A stretch of DNA of 64,000 nt from Noviherbaspirillum aridicola (GCF_019656455.1 NZ_BPMK01000012.1:1-64000), one strand, 5' to 3'; positions 1 to 8,391 are shown, numbered from the stretch's first letter. Program-made: numbers and translations. The notes: generated by a model from the letters alone, not told the origin.

Positions 1-116
1 TGTTACTCACCCGTTCGCCACTCGCCGCCAGGGTTGCCCCCGCGCTGCCGTTCGACTTGCATGTGTAAGGCATGCCGCCAGCGTTCAATCTGAGCCAGGA
101 TCAAACTCTTCAGTTC
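1..116 (-). rRNA. rrs: 16S ribosomal RNA, 5' end only
   Basis: The reverse complement contains the universal bacterial 16S start, AGAGTTTGATCCTGGCTCAG (rc of positions 90-109), followed by the conserved ATTGAACGCTGGCGGCAT and the stretch ending in GAACGGGTGAGTAACA at position 1. The mature 5' end is placed near 116 by aligning with E. coli, which has about 7 bases before AGAGTTTGATC. Only about 116 bases of the gene are in the window; the rest runs off the left edge. The first variable region (GGCAGCGCGGGGGCAACCC) fits Burkholderiales, probably Oxalobacteraceae. Confidence 0.97.
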
Positions 117-295
117 AATACCTGTTTTGTGCCCTCTCGGGCAGGTTCCGTAGAACCGTCGCTCACTCAAAATACTGACAGGTAGTTCTCTTGCGATTCC
201 TACCTATATTTTGTGCGAGCACTTGATTACTTTTTAGCTTCGACGATTGCTCGCCTACGCACCGTACCAAGTACCCACACTTATCGGCTGTTACT

Positions 296-306
296 TGTTA
301 AAGATC
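296..306 (-). promoter_or_regulatory. rRNA leader boxA antitermination element
   Basis: On the minus strand this reads GATCTTTAACA, close to the boxA consensus (TGCTCTTTAACA) used by the Nus factors to prevent early termination of rRNA transcripts. It lies about 180 bases before the 16S 5' end and 150 bases after the rRNA promoter, the normal place for boxA in a leader. The rest of the 117-455 stretch is leader RNA with no supported gene. Confidence 0.7.
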
Positions 307-455
307 TGCTTGCCGACGAAGCGTCGTGTTCGTCCGCTGACCATCCCTATCTGTGGTCCGCGCTATGGAAATCAAGGACTTCCTTCGCACTTTTCGCGCT
401 TCACGCACCGAGCGTTTCGGCTCGTTTGTTTGTCGTGCTGCGCGACGGGAGGCGA

Positions 456-484
456 ACTATAGCGAAGACAAAGACCTTGTGCAA
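456..484 (-). promoter_or_regulatory. rrn P1-type promoter
   Basis: On the minus strand a -35 TTGCAC (rc of 479-484) and a -10 TATAGT (rc of 456-461) are separated by exactly 17 bases. A GC-rich discriminator follows the -10, and an A-rich tract (rc of about 497-518) lies immediately upstream of the -35 like an UP element. These are classic rRNA promoter traits and fit the 16S gene downstream. The A-tract also fills most of the gap between crtB and this promoter. Confidence 0.85.
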
Positions 485-574
485 GTGCCCGCGCGAAGTT
501 TTTTATTTTTTTCTTTTTGAAGAGCGCGGGTCTTCTAAAAATGGCAATCGCGGGAGACACCGGAAGCGGGTCTG

Positions 575-1513
575 CTACATGCCCGCCTTGGTCCACAGGC
601 CGGTGCGCGGCCGGACGGGCGAGCGTGGCCGGCGGCCGGCGGCGACGCTCGCCGCGACGAATCCTCCGCAGAGATGCCAGAGCTTGCGCGCGTCCGACAC
701 CCTGAGCCGTGTATCCCATGCCGCCGGCCCTTCCGCGCGGAGCTTGAGTCCGATGTCGCGATAGATGCGCAGCGCGCCGGCGATCGCCCAGCCGCATCGC
801 CAGGGCAAGGCGGCGATGCCGATGCGGGCGGAGTCGTAGTAAGGCTCGGCCAGTTCGACCAGGTCGCAGGCGAGTGCGTGCAGCGCCGGCGCGTGCGCCG
901 GCAGGTGAGCCTGGCCGGGATCGATGCGCGCGCGTGCCAGCCACTCCTCGGGCAGGTAGCAGCGCCCGACCTGGAGGTCCTCCCGCACGTCGCGGGCGAT
1001 GTTGGTCAGCTGAAAGGCGATGCCGAGGTCGGCCGCACGATGCATCACCTGCTCGTCGCGCACGCCCATGATGTAACCCATCATCACGCCGACGACGCCG
1101 GCGACGTGGTAGCAATAATGCAAGGTGTCGTCGAGCGTGGCGAAGGGCGCTTCGGCGGCGTCGAGCGCGAAGCCGTCGAGCAGTTCGAACAGGTGCCGGC
1201 GCGGAATGCGATGGCGGCGCAGCACCTCCCCGAGCGCCGCGAAGGCGGGCAGGTCGCTGGCGTGGCCGTCGCAGACCTTTTCCGTTTCCTCCCGCAGCAG
1301 CGCGAGCCGCCGGTTCTTGTCGGCCTGGCTCAGCCGGTGCTGATCGTGGCCGAGCACCTGGCCGTCGATCACGTCGTCGCAATAGCGGCACCAGGCATAG
1401 AGCATCATCACGCTCTCGCGCATGCGCGGCTCGAACAGCGCGGCGGCCCGCGCGAAGCTTTTCGATCCGAGGCGGATGCTTTGTTCGCTGTATGCGCTGA
1501 CGCTTTCCATCAT
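575..1513 (-). CDS. crtB: Phytoene synthase CrtB
   Basis: Condenses two geranylgeranyl diphosphates head-to-head into 15-cis-phytoene, the first committed carotenoid step. The 312-residue protein has both Asp-rich metal-binding motifs of the squalene/phytoene synthase family: DDVID (about residues 46-50) and NIARDVRED (about 171-179), the latter followed by GRCYLPEEW. Its ATG overlaps the crtI stop codon by four bases (ATGA), so the two are translationally coupled; a GGAG lies about 7 bases upstream. It is the last gene of the crt operon. The stop is about 90 bases from the rrn promoter on the same strand, and I see no convincing terminator between them. Confidence 0.96.
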   Translation of the reverse strand: MMESVSAYSEQSIRLGSKSFARAAALFEPRMRESVMMLYAWCRYCDDVIDGQVLGHDQHRLSQADKNRRLALLREETEKVCDGHASDLPAFAALGEVLRRHRIPRRHLFELLDGFALDAAEAPFATLDDTLHYCYHVAGVVGVMMGYIMGVRDEQVMHRAADLGIAFQLTNIARDVREDLQVGRCYLPEEWLARARIDPGQAHLPAHAPALHALACDLVELAEPYYDSARIGIAALPWRCGWAIAGALRIYRDIGLKLRAEGPAAWDTRLRVSDARKLWHLCGGFVAASVAAGRRPRSPVRPRTGLWTKAGM

Positions 1514-3003
1514 GCCGCGCTCCGCTGCAGGCGATCCTGGAGGATGAGGCCGGCGGTGGCCTTGGCGGAGCCGACGACGCCGGGGATGCCGGCGCCGGGG
1601 TGGGTGCCGGCGCCGACGAAGTACAGGCCGGGGATGTCGCGCTCCTTGTTGTGGGTACGGAAATAAGCGCTCTGCCAGAGCACCGGTTCAAGCGAGAAAG
1701 CGGACCCGAGGTGGGCGTTGAGTTCGTCGCGGAAATCGCAGGGCGTGAAGATCCGCGCGGTGACGAGGTCGCGCCGCAGTCCGGGGATGATCTGCCGCTC
1801 CAGGTAATCGAGTATGCGGTCGCGGTAGCGCGGCCCCTCCACCTCCCAGTCGATCGCGGCGTTGCCGAGATGCGGCACGGGCGCGAGCACGTACCAGGCG
1901 CTGTGCCCGGGAGGCGCGAGGCTCGGGTCCGTCACCGTCGGCGCATGCAGATAGAGCGAGAAATCCTCCGCCAGCTCCTTGCCGTGGAAGATGTCCTGCA
2001 GCAGTTCGCGATAGCGCGGCCCGAACAGCACCGTGTGGTGCCGCACATCGGGCCGCACGCCCCTGAGGCCGAAGTAGATCACGAACAGCGACATGCTGAA
2101 ACGCTTGCGCCTGAGCGACGCCGCGCGGCGTCGCCCGGTCGCATCCGCGCGCAGCAACCGGTCATAGGTGTGCATCACATCGGCATTGCTCGCCACGAGC
2201 TGGCTGTCGACGCGTTCGCCGCTTTCGAGACGCACGCCCGCCACCCTGCCCTGCTCGACCAGGATTTCATCGACGCCGGCGTTGAGCCGGACCTGGCCGC
2301 CGAGCTCGGTGAACAGGCGCAGCATGCCGGCCACGAGGGCGCCGGTCCCGCCCTGCGGAAAGAACACGCCCCACTGGCGCTCCAGCGCATGGATCAGCGC
2401 GTAGATGGACGAGGTCTCGAAAGGATTGCCGCCGACCAGCAGCGAATGAAAGCTGAATGCCTGCCGCAGGTGCGGATCGCGGATGAAGCGCGACACCATG
2501 TTGTAGACGCTGCGGTAGCTCTCGAGGCGGATCAGTTGCGGCGCCACCCGGACCATGCTGCGGAAATCGGGAAACGGCACGTGGCCGAGCTTGGTATAGC
2601 CCTCGTCGAGGACCGCACGGGAATAATCGAGGAAGCGGCGGTAGCCGGCGACGTCGTCCGGCGACTTGGCGCCGATCTGCCGGTCGAGCTCTTCCTGGTC
2701 GTTCACGTAATCGAAGCTGTAGCCGTCTTCCCAGCACAGCCGGTAGAAGGGACTGACGGGCAGCAGCGTCACATAGTCGGCCATGCGCCGTCCGGACAGT
2801 GCGAACAGTTCCTCCAGCGCGGTCGGGTCGGTGATGACGGTCGGCCCGGCGTCGAAGGTGAAGCCGGCGTCCTGATAGACGTAGGCGCGGCCGCCGGGCT
2901 TGTCGCGCCGCTCCAGGATGATGGTGTCGATGCCCGCGCTTTGCAGGCGAAGCGCGAGCGCGAGTCCGCCGAAACCGCTGCCGATGACGATGGCCTTGCT
3001 CAT
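1510..3003 (-). CDS. crtI: Phytoene desaturase CrtI
   Basis: FAD-dependent bacterial-type desaturase that takes phytoene to lycopene. The 497-residue protein starts with the dinucleotide-binding signature VIGSGFGGLALA and an acidic strand end (ILERRDKPGG). It ends with the family C-terminal FAD motif (YFVGAGTHPGAGIPGV). Length is normal for CrtI (about 490-510). The open frame extends upstream, but the ATG at 3003 is right because the FAD fold begins there and it overlaps the crtY stop (ATGA). Third from the end of the crt operon. Confidence 0.96.
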   Translation of the reverse strand: MSKAIVIGSGFGGLALALRLQSAGIDTIILERRDKPGGRAYVYQDAGFTFDAGPTVITDPTALEELFALSGRRMADYVTLLPVSPFYRLCWEDGYSFDYVNDQEELDRQIGAKSPDDVAGYRRFLDYSRAVLDEGYTKLGHVPFPDFRSMVRVAPQLIRLESYRSVYNMVSRFIRDPHLRQAFSFHSLLVGGNPFETSSIYALIHALERQWGVFFPQGGTGALVAGMLRLFTELGGQVRLNAGVDEILVEQGRVAGVRLESGERVDSQLVASNADVMHTYDRLLRADATGRRRAASLRRKRFSMSLFVIYFGLRGVRPDVRHHTVLFGPRYRELLQDIFHGKELAEDFSLYLHAPTVTDPSLAPPGHSAWYVLAPVPHLGNAAIDWEVEGPRYRDRILDYLERQIIPGLRRDLVTARIFTPCDFRDELNAHLGSAFSLEPVLWQSAYFRTHNKERDIPGLYFVGAGTHPGAGIPGVVGSAKATAGLILQDRLQRSAA

Positions 3004-4148
3004 GCCTGTCCTCCTGTCCATACCGCCGCCCGCAGCGCGGGCAGCACGGGTACCGGCGGCTTGCCGGCGAGAATCCGGAATTCGTCGAACCGGGTGAGCC
3101 GGCCGGCGTAGAAGCGCTCGATCAGGCCCTGCGGCAGGGTGTAGAAGCGCTGCAGGACGCGAAAGCGCTGCGCCGGCGAACCGGCGAAGAACAGCATGCG
3201 GTTGAGCAGGCGCATGAACGCCTGGGCGCGCCACTGTTCGACGGAGAAATCATGAATCAGCGCGCGCAGCGCCGGCGGCGTGAAAGTGTCGAGTCGGGCC
3301 ACGCGGTCGGCAAGACGCACCGCGCAGGGCAGCGAGTAGCCGGTGGTGGCATGGAACAGGCCGGCGCGCAGGCCGCTGCACGGCAGCTGGCGGGCCGGCT
3401 CGCGCCAGAATGCATCGATGTCGCCGGACAGGGTGATCGGCAGGATGCCGGATTCTTCGCGCGTGACGGCGGCGATCTTCCATCCCCGTGCGGCGGCGTA
3501 GGCGTCGATGCCCGCGCGCGCGCGGACAGCATCCAGCGCCGGCCCGTTGCTGTAGTACGTGTCCTCGATCAGCATCCTGTCTGGACCGAGCGGCAGCGTA
3601 TAGACGAAACGGTAGCCGTCTTCCTGGGCGACGGTGGCGTCCATGATGCAGGGCAGCGCCTGTCCGTGCGGCGCTTCGAGCATCACTTCCCGGCCGAGAA
3701 ATTTTTGCCATGCATAGCGCATGTGGTGGGAAGCGGCATGGCCGCGCCCGTCCAGCACCGCTTTCGCCTGCAGCAGCTTGCCGTTCGCCCGCACGCCGGT
3801 GGCGGTCAGGTCCTGGACATCGGCGCCGCATACGATCGATGCGCCGAGCATGTCGCGCAGCACTTCCTGGAAGCGCGCCGAGCTGATGCTGTGACAGCCG
3901 GTGTCGAGCCGGCGGTGATGGCCGGGGAAACGTACCTCGTAACCGGGCCAGCTGTGCGCGACGAGCGGCCGCAGCCAGTCGAGCTGCCCCGGGCTGAGGT
4001 CACGCCGGTAGAAAGACCAGGTATGGTTGCCGCCGGGCGCCGCCTCTCTTTCCAGGATGAGCAGGCGCAGCGAGGGGCGCAGCATCTTCAGCCGCAAGGC
4101 GATCAGGCCGTTGGCCAGCCCGCCGCCGACGAGGATCAGATCATGCAT
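3000..4148 (-). CDS. crtY: Lycopene beta-cyclase CrtY
   Basis: Closes both ends of lycopene to beta-carotene. The 382-residue protein opens with the FAD/NAD-binding motif of the CrtY family (LILVGGGLANGLIALRL), contains GGNHTWSF near residue 40, a family hallmark, and has the typical length of about 380. Its start overlaps the upstream glycosyltransferase stop by eight bases and its stop overlaps the crtI start, so it sits inside a tightly coupled operon. Confidence 0.95.
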   Translation of the reverse strand: MHDLILVGGGLANGLIALRLKMLRPSLRLLILEREAAPGGNHTWSFYRRDLSPGQLDWLRPLVAHSWPGYEVRFPGHHRRLDTGCHSISSARFQEVLRDMLGASIVCGADVQDLTATGVRANGKLLQAKAVLDGRGHAASHHMRYAWQKFLGREVMLEAPHGQALPCIMDATVAQEDGYRFVYTLPLGPDRMLIEDTYYSNGPALDAVRARAGIDAYAAARGWKIAAVTREESGILPITLSGDIDAFWREPARQLPCSGLRAGLFHATTGYSLPCAVRLADRVARLDTFTPPALRALIHDFSVEQWRAQAFMRLLNRMLFFAGSPAQRFRVLQRFYTLPQGLIERFYAGRLTRFDEFRILAGKPPVPVLPALRAAVWTGGQA

Positions 4149-5415
4149 GGGCGAGCTCGCTTTCGATCACGTCGCAGGCTCGGCCGACGCCATCCTCTTG
4201 CCTTGCCGCCAGCGCAAGCTCGGCGGCGCGGCGGCCCATGCCTTCGCTGCGCAGCACCGAGCGCAGCGCGCGGGCCAGGCTGCGCCGGCCGGTGCGCCTG
4301 CCGCCGATGACTTCGGCCGCGCCGAGTCTCGCCATCCGCAGCGCGTTGTCGAGCTGGTCATGCGCGTGCGGCACCAGGACCTGCGGCACACCCGCCTGCA
4401 GCGCCTTGAAGACGGTGCCGATGCCGCCCGCATGCACCACGACCGCCGCATGCGGGAAGACGTCTTCGAAGGGGGCGTAGTCGACGCGCAGCGCCCAGTC
4501 GGGCAAGGGGTCGGGCAACGGAGAAGTGGCGGCCAGACCGCTGGCCACCAGGAGCGCGCGCATGCCGAGCATGCCGGCCGCCGCCAGGCCCTCGCGGTAA
4601 AAGTCGCCGGCATCGTTGCTGGCCGAGCCGGACAGCGTGAATACCGCCAGCGGCGGTCCGCCGCGCGCAAGAAATTCATTGAGTGCCGGCACGCGCTCGC
4701 GGCGCGACTCGCCGTACACCGCATTGCCGGTCTGCACGGCGGACGCCGGCCAGTCGGGACGCGGCGAGCCGAACAGCGGCGAGAACATGGCCAGCACGCG
4801 CCGCGGCGAATGCTGGCCCTCGTACATCGGGTGCTCGCGGCCGGCGATGCCGAGTTCGCTGCGCAGGTCGAGCACCGGCTTCACCCATTGCGCCGTATGC
4901 AGCCGGACATAATGGAACACGCGGGCGTGCAGCGCCGGCGAACGCCCGCACAGCCATCGCAGCAGCGGCGACGGCAGATAGTTGGGCTGGTCGTGCAGCG
5001 AGAACAGGGTCATCGGCTGAAACACCGCCGATATCCAGGGAATGCCGGTCCTGGCGGCGAGCAGCGGCGCGGCCAGCGCCATCAGCGACTGGCTGACCAG
5101 CAGGTCGGCGTCGGCGGTGGCCCTGGCCAGGTCGGCGTAGCTGTCGCGCACGGCGGGTGCGAGATGGTGCCGGTACGCGAACTCGCCGCCGGTCTTCGGA
5201 TGCATGAAGCGCGCATGGAAGGCCGCCGTGTTTTCCGGGTCGGGCCGCATGTGACGAAAGCCGAGGCCCGCCGCCAGCACCGCATCGCGGTGGTTGGCGC
5301 TGGTGGCGATGCTCACCCGGTGGGCGCGCCGCTGCAGTTCGCCGCCGAGCGCGAGAAACGGATAGAGATCGCCGAGCGAGCCGGCGGTGGCGAACACGAT
5401 ATGGCGCGATGGCAT
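4141..5415 (-). CDS. Carotenoid-cluster glycosyltransferase (MGT/GT1 family, CrtX-like)
   Basis: A 424-residue nucleotide-sugar glycosyltransferase of the MGT/GT1 type. The N-terminus (HIVFATAGSLGDLYPFLALG) is the acceptor-side Rossmann start. The C-terminal HAGGIGTVFKALQAGVPQV and the later HDQLDNALR form the donor-sugar motif. Position between crtW and crtY implies it glycosylates hydroxylated carotenoid, the CrtX role, but the sequence looks more like general MGT enzymes than textbook zeaxanthin glucosyltransferases, so the acceptor is inferred. I chose the ATG at 5415 rather than 5457: it gives the conserved start and follows an AGAGGAG (about 12 bases upstream) without overlapping crtW. 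Confidence 0.85.
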   Translation of the reverse strand: MPSRHIVFATAGSLGDLYPFLALGGELQRRAHRVSIATSANHRDAVLAAGLGFRHMRPDPENTAAFHARFMHPKTGGEFAYRHHLAPAVRDSYADLARATADADLLVSQSLMALAAPLLAARTGIPWISAVFQPMTLFSLHDQPNYLPSPLLRWLCGRSPALHARVFHYVRLHTAQWVKPVLDLRSELGIAGREHPMYEGQHSPRRVLAMFSPLFGSPRPDWPASAVQTGNAVYGESRRERVPALNEFLARGGPPLAVFTLSGSASNDAGDFYREGLAAAGMLGMRALLVASGLAATSPLPDPLPDWALRVDYAPFEDVFPHAAVVVHAGGIGTVFKALQAGVPQVLVPHAHDQLDNALRMARLGAAEVIGGRRTGRRSLARALRSVLRSEGMGRRAAELALAARQEDGVGRACDVIESELAHA

Positions 5416-5423
5416 GGGTGTCT

Positions 5424-6128
5424 TCAGTCTCCTCTTCTCAGCGCTGGCAGGCGCCACCAGGGTACGTCCGGCCGCCGGTGATGTTCATGGTGATAGCCGA
5501 AGTGAAAGCAGCTCAGCAGCGAGGCGAGATAGTCGTAGCGGCTGCTGCGCGCGCGGTGCCGGTCGGGGAAGGCGGCGTCGGTCTCGTGCCGGTGAGGCAG
5601 GTAGGTGCCGAAATAAAACAGCTGGAACGAGGACAGCAATCCGGGCACGGCGAAGAAGAGCAGGATGTTTTCGATACGGGCGCCGAGCAGCACGTACGCA
5701 CCGACGCGCAGCGCCATGACCGCGCATTCGCGCGCGCCGAAGTAGGTGCGCATGAAGCGCAGATACCAGGGCAGCAGCGCCGACGGCGTGTCGGGCGCGA
5801 AGTCCGGGTCCTGCGGGGTGCCGGCGTACAGGTGGTGGGAGCGGTGCATCGTCACCAGGCGGCGCCAGCCGAAGCCCGCGTACAGCCACACCGCGAGCGC
5901 GCCGACGCGCTCCCCGGCCTTGCGCGAGCGGAGGAGCGAGCCGTGCATCGCGTCATGCGCGACGATGTAGAGGCCGACCGACAGCCAGGTCTGCAGCACC
6001 ACCAGCAGCGCCGTGGCCGGACGGCCGGCGTCGAGGAAGAATACGCCCGCCACGTGCAGCGCCAGCCAGGCGCCGGCGATGAGCACGGCGAGCGTGGCGC
6101 CGGTGGCGTCCTGAAGACTGCGCCTCAT
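5424..6128 (-). CDS. crtW: Beta-carotene ketolase CrtW
   Basis: Di-iron membrane oxygenase adding 4-keto groups to beta-ionone rings, giving canthaxanthin or, with CrtZ, astaxanthin. The 234-residue protein belongs to the fatty-acid-desaturase fold and shows the three histidine boxes HDAMH (58-62), HRSHH (95-99) and HHEHH (213-217). Hydrophobic segments near residues 11-31, 40-57 and 140-165 are consistent with an integral membrane enzyme. The start overlaps the crtZ stop by four bases. It is shorter than some CrtW proteins (about 240-260) but keeps all boxes. Confidence 0.93.
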   Translation of the reverse strand: MRRSLQDATGATLAVLIAGAWLALHVAGVFFLDAGRPATALLVVLQTWLSVGLYIVAHDAMHGSLLRSRKAGERVGALAVWLYAGFGWRRLVTMHRSHHLYAGTPQDPDFAPDTPSALLPWYLRFMRTYFGARECAVMALRVGAYVLLGARIENILLFFAVPGLLSSFQLFYFGTYLPHRHETDAAFPDRHRARSSRYDYLASLLSCFHFGYHHEHHRRPDVPWWRLPALRRGD

Positions 6129-6595
6129 TGCCGCACCTGGCGCGAACGCAGTTGCCGGCGCACCGTCTCGACCGGCGGCGCATACAGGAAGCCGAAGGAA
6201 ACCCCGCCTTCCCGGCTGCGTACCGCGTGATGCAGGCGATGCGCGGCCACCAGGCGCCGCAGGTAGGCATGCCTGGGTTGCCAGTTCGGGCCGAAGCGGC
6301 GATGCGTGAGAACGTCATGCAGCAGTCCGTAGAGCAGGCCGTAGAGCGTGATGCCGAGCGCGATCCACCACACGCCGGCGTGACTGCCGCCCAGTATGAA
6401 GAGCAGGATGGTGGCGCCGGCGAACACGACCGCGAACCAGTCGTTCCGCTCCCAGCCCCGGCCCGCGCCGCGCTCATGATGCGATGCATGCCACTTCCAC
6501 CCGATCCCATGCATCACATGCCGATGGAACAGCGTCACCGCGATCTCCATGATCACGAGCGTCGCTGTCAGCAGAAGGATGTGGGTGAGTTGCAT
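6125..6595 (-). CDS. crtZ: Beta-carotene 3-hydroxylase CrtZ
   Basis: Hydroxylates the beta-ionone rings at C3 to give zeaxanthin or, on ketolated substrate, astaxanthin. The 156-residue integral membrane protein has the CrtZ histidine clusters HRHVMH (24-29), HASHH (36-40), HDVLTH (about 93) and HRLHH (about 118), with hydrophobic segments between them. Length matches the family (about 150-175). It is the promoter-proximal gene of the crtZ-W-GT-Y-I-B operon. No clear Shine-Dalgarno precedes the ATG. Confidence 0.93.
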   Translation of the reverse strand: MQLTHILLLTATLVIMEIAVTLFHRHVMHGIGWKWHASHHERGAGRGWERNDWFAVVFAGATILLFILGGSHAGVWWIALGITLYGLLYGLLHDVLTHRRFGPNWQPRHAYLRRLVAAHRLHHAVRSREGGVSFGFLYAPPVETVRRQLRSRQVRQ

Positions 6596-6772
6596 TGGCG
6601 TAAGCAGGCTGGTCGCGGTCCATCCACGATCTTACGGTTGCGGCGGAATGCGCCGCGGTAAACATGCACCGGACCGGACTTTGATCAGACATCGCCGGCG
6701 GCCGGGAGTGCGAAATGCTTATCGAGAGCAATTCCGACGATGCGCGGCGGCACGCGAATGGATGTCGCGGGT

Positions 6773-6799
6773 GAACTCGCGCGGTGCGCCGGCGTCTGA
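6773..6799 (+). promoter_or_regulatory. ECF sigma-type promoter of csbD
   Basis: GAACTC, 16 bases, then TCTGA, ending 35 bases before the CsbD start codon. This resembles RpoE-type -35/-10 elements (GAACTT and TCTGA/TCTAA). The same layout recurs at five other genes in the window. Inferred from pattern only. Confidence 0.55.
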
Positions 6800-6833
6800 A
6801 AGGTGTGAGCAACCATTGACGAAGGAGCCAGTC

Positions 6834-7004
6834 ATGAACCAGGACCAGGTCAAGGGCAACATCAAGGACGCGGCAGGCAAGCTGCAGCAGAAGGCGGGCG
6901 AGCTGGCCGGCAACGACAAGCAGCAGGTCAAGGGCGACGTCAGGCAGACGGAGGGCAAGATCCAGAAAGGCGTCGGCAATCTCAAGGACACCTTCGGCAA
7001 GTAG
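6834..7004 (+). CDS. CsbD family stress protein
   Basis: A 56-residue, highly charged hydrophilic protein beginning MNQDQVKGNIKDAAGKLQQK, with the repeated KGxxxxxxGKxQxKxG pattern of the CsbD family. These are general stress proteins of unknown biochemical role, controlled by alternative sigma factors in many bacteria. The ATG at 6834 has a GGAG about 8 bases upstream; the larger open frame upstream is not used because family homology begins exactly here. It is divergent from crtZ and ends at a strong terminator. Confidence 0.93.
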   Translation: MNQDQVKGNIKDAAGKLQQKAGELAGNDKQQVKGDVRQTEGKIQKGVGNLKDTFGK

Positions 7005-7022
7005 GTCAGGCCGTGGATGAAG

Positions 7023-7046
7023 AAAGGCGGGTATCCCGCCTTTTTT
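7023..7046. terminator. Rho-independent terminator shared by csbD and the CYTH gene
   Basis: A perfect 9-bp stem, AAAGGCGGG (7023-7031) and CCCGCCTTT (7035-7043) with loop TAT, is followed by a T run on the plus strand. On the minus strand it is also followed by TTTCTT. It lies between two converging genes and probably works in both directions. Confidence 0.9.
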
Positions 7047-7582
7047 CATTCCGACACGGCTGCCGCGTTTGTCTTTCCCTCGAGCAGATCGAGATAGGCG
7101 CCTTCGACGAGCTGCGCCGCATCCACACCCAGCCGCGCCATCAATTGTTGCGCCTCGCGCATGCCGTCCCCGGCCGCCTCGCCGTCGGCCAGCACCACTT
7201 CCAGCTCCATGAAATCGCCGAGGCCCTCGACCCTGTCGAGGTGTATGCGCGTCCGCCCCATCATGTAGAGCAACCTCTGCTTCCTCACCCGTCCGCGCAT
7301 GCCATAGGCGAGCGTCAGCGCTTGCCGCAAGCCATCGGGGCCGGCGGTCTCGGACATCACATAGAAGGACTCCTTCGGCCCTTGTTCATCGGCGCGCCGG
7401 TAAAAGATCAGCTGCCCGGTGCCGTCGTCGAACGCGCGCAGCTTCAGGCGTCCGTTCTCGCAGCGGAAGAAAGTGTCGTCCTGCGCGATGGGCTGCGGGC
7501 CCGCGCCGCCGATCGCCACCACCCGCCGTTCCAGCGCCCGGATGTCATCCACGCGCGCCTTGATCTCGATGTTCCTTGCCAT
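7046..7582 (-). CDS. CYTH domain protein (class IV adenylate cyclase-like)
   Basis: A 178-residue CYTH-fold protein of the CyaB/thiamine-triphosphatase superfamily. These bind triphosphates in a tunnel lined by acidic and basic residues. The start MARNIEIKARV carries the EIK end of the ExExK metal motif, but the first acidic position reads Asn. Alternating charged strands follow (RLKLRAFDDG, LIFYRRADEQ, THLDRVEGLGDFMELE-like segment near residue 130). Substrate cannot be told from sequence. The ATG at 7582 is where homology begins; the frame extends further upstream into the thioesterase. It follows the thioesterase gene by 8 bases and is probably co-transcribed. Confidence 0.85.
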   Translation of the reverse strand: MARNIEIKARVDDIRALERRVVAIGGAGPQPIAQDDTFFRCENGRLKLRAFDDGTGQLIFYRRADEQGPKESFYVMSETAGPDGLRQALTLAYGMRGRVRKQRLLYMMGRTRIHLDRVEGLGDFMELEVVLADGEAAGDGMREAQQLMARLGVDAAQLVEGAYLDLLEGKTNAAAVSE

Positions 7583-7590
7583 GCGTGAAC

Positions 7591-8391
7591 CTATTCCTTG
7601 AAGTACACCAGCTGATGGCTGGCGGCGAGCAGCTTGCCGTCGCCGCTCCAGATTTCCGCGGACTGGTCGAAGAAGCCCTGTTCGAAGCGATTGGCGCGCG
7701 CCACGCCGAGCACGGGCGCGGCACCGACCGCGGCGAGCTGCGCGGCGTCGGCGTGGAAGTAGGTGGTCAGCGTGACGGTGCCCACCGGCACCCACTTCGG
7801 ACGCCGCACGAAAATGCGCGGGAAGAAGGCGTCGCAGATCGCGGAGAGCGATGCGTAGTCGAGCGGGCGCGGCGGCTGGTCGCGTATCCAGAGCCGGGTC
7901 AGGGAGTCGGCGCGCTCTCCTTCCTCCATCGTCAGGGCGCCGTCGATGAAGCGCATTTCATAGCTCGCGGTCCATGCGGCGCGGGGCACCGGCGGCGCGA
8001 CCGCGACCCTGTCGGCCGGCGGCACCTCGGGAAAGACGGCGTCGGAGGCGGACCAGGTATCGCGCCGGGTGGCGGTAACCGCGGTGGCATAGGCGGCCAC
8101 GCCGCCGGCCTGCACGAGTTCGACGAGCCAGTGCTGGGTCGTGCGGTTGGTGCGCATCACCCTGGGGACAAGCCCGAATCCGCCGTCGGCGATCGGCGCG
8201 GCGTAATGCACCGTGAGCGACACCGGGTCGCCGAGGCGCTGCGGATGCTGCAGCACCGCATTGAGCAGGACGGCGCTGATCATGCCGCCGAATGGGCCGA
8301 CCATGTTGGCGTAGGCCGGATGGGTGTGGCCGGTGAGCGTTTCCCCGGCGCCGTTCAGCGCGAGCGCTGCGTCGAAAACATGTGCTGTCAA
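7591..8391 (-). CDS. Acyl-CoA thioesterase family protein (TesB-like double hotdog)
   Basis: A 266-residue protein with the TesB-like thioesterase layout: an N-terminal hotdog with HPAYANMVGPFGGMISAVLL, and a second half containing WVPVGTVTLTTYFHAD and the closing EIWSGDGKLLAASHQLVYF. This end is typical of medium/long-chain acyl-CoA thioesterases. It likely hydrolyses acyl-CoAs in the cytoplasm; chain length is unknown. It is the upstream member of a two-gene unit with the CYTH gene. Confidence 0.85.
   Translation of the reverse strand: MTAHVFDAALALNGAGETLTGHTHPAYANMVGPFGGMISAVLLNAVLQHPQRLGDPVSLTVHYAAPIADGGFGLVPRVMRTNRTTQHWLVELVQAGGVAAYATAVTATRRDTWSASDAVFPEVPPADRVAVAPPVPRAAWTASYEMRFIDGALTMEEGERADSLTRLWIRDQPPRPLDYASLSAICDAFFPRIFVRRPKWVPVGTVTLTTYFHADAAQLAAVGAAPVLGVARANRFEQGFFDQSAEIWSGDGKLLAASHQLVYFKE

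Noticed and set aside
520-545. Hairpin TTTTGAAGA...TCTTCTAAAA as a crtB terminator
   Set aside because: The stem is mostly A/T, and on the minus strand it is followed by A's instead of U's; it more likely just reflects the UP-element A-tract.
1600-3111. Long plus-strand frame opposite crtI
   Set aside because: The minus-strand CrtI has full FAD motifs and operon overlaps; the plus-strand product shows no domain.
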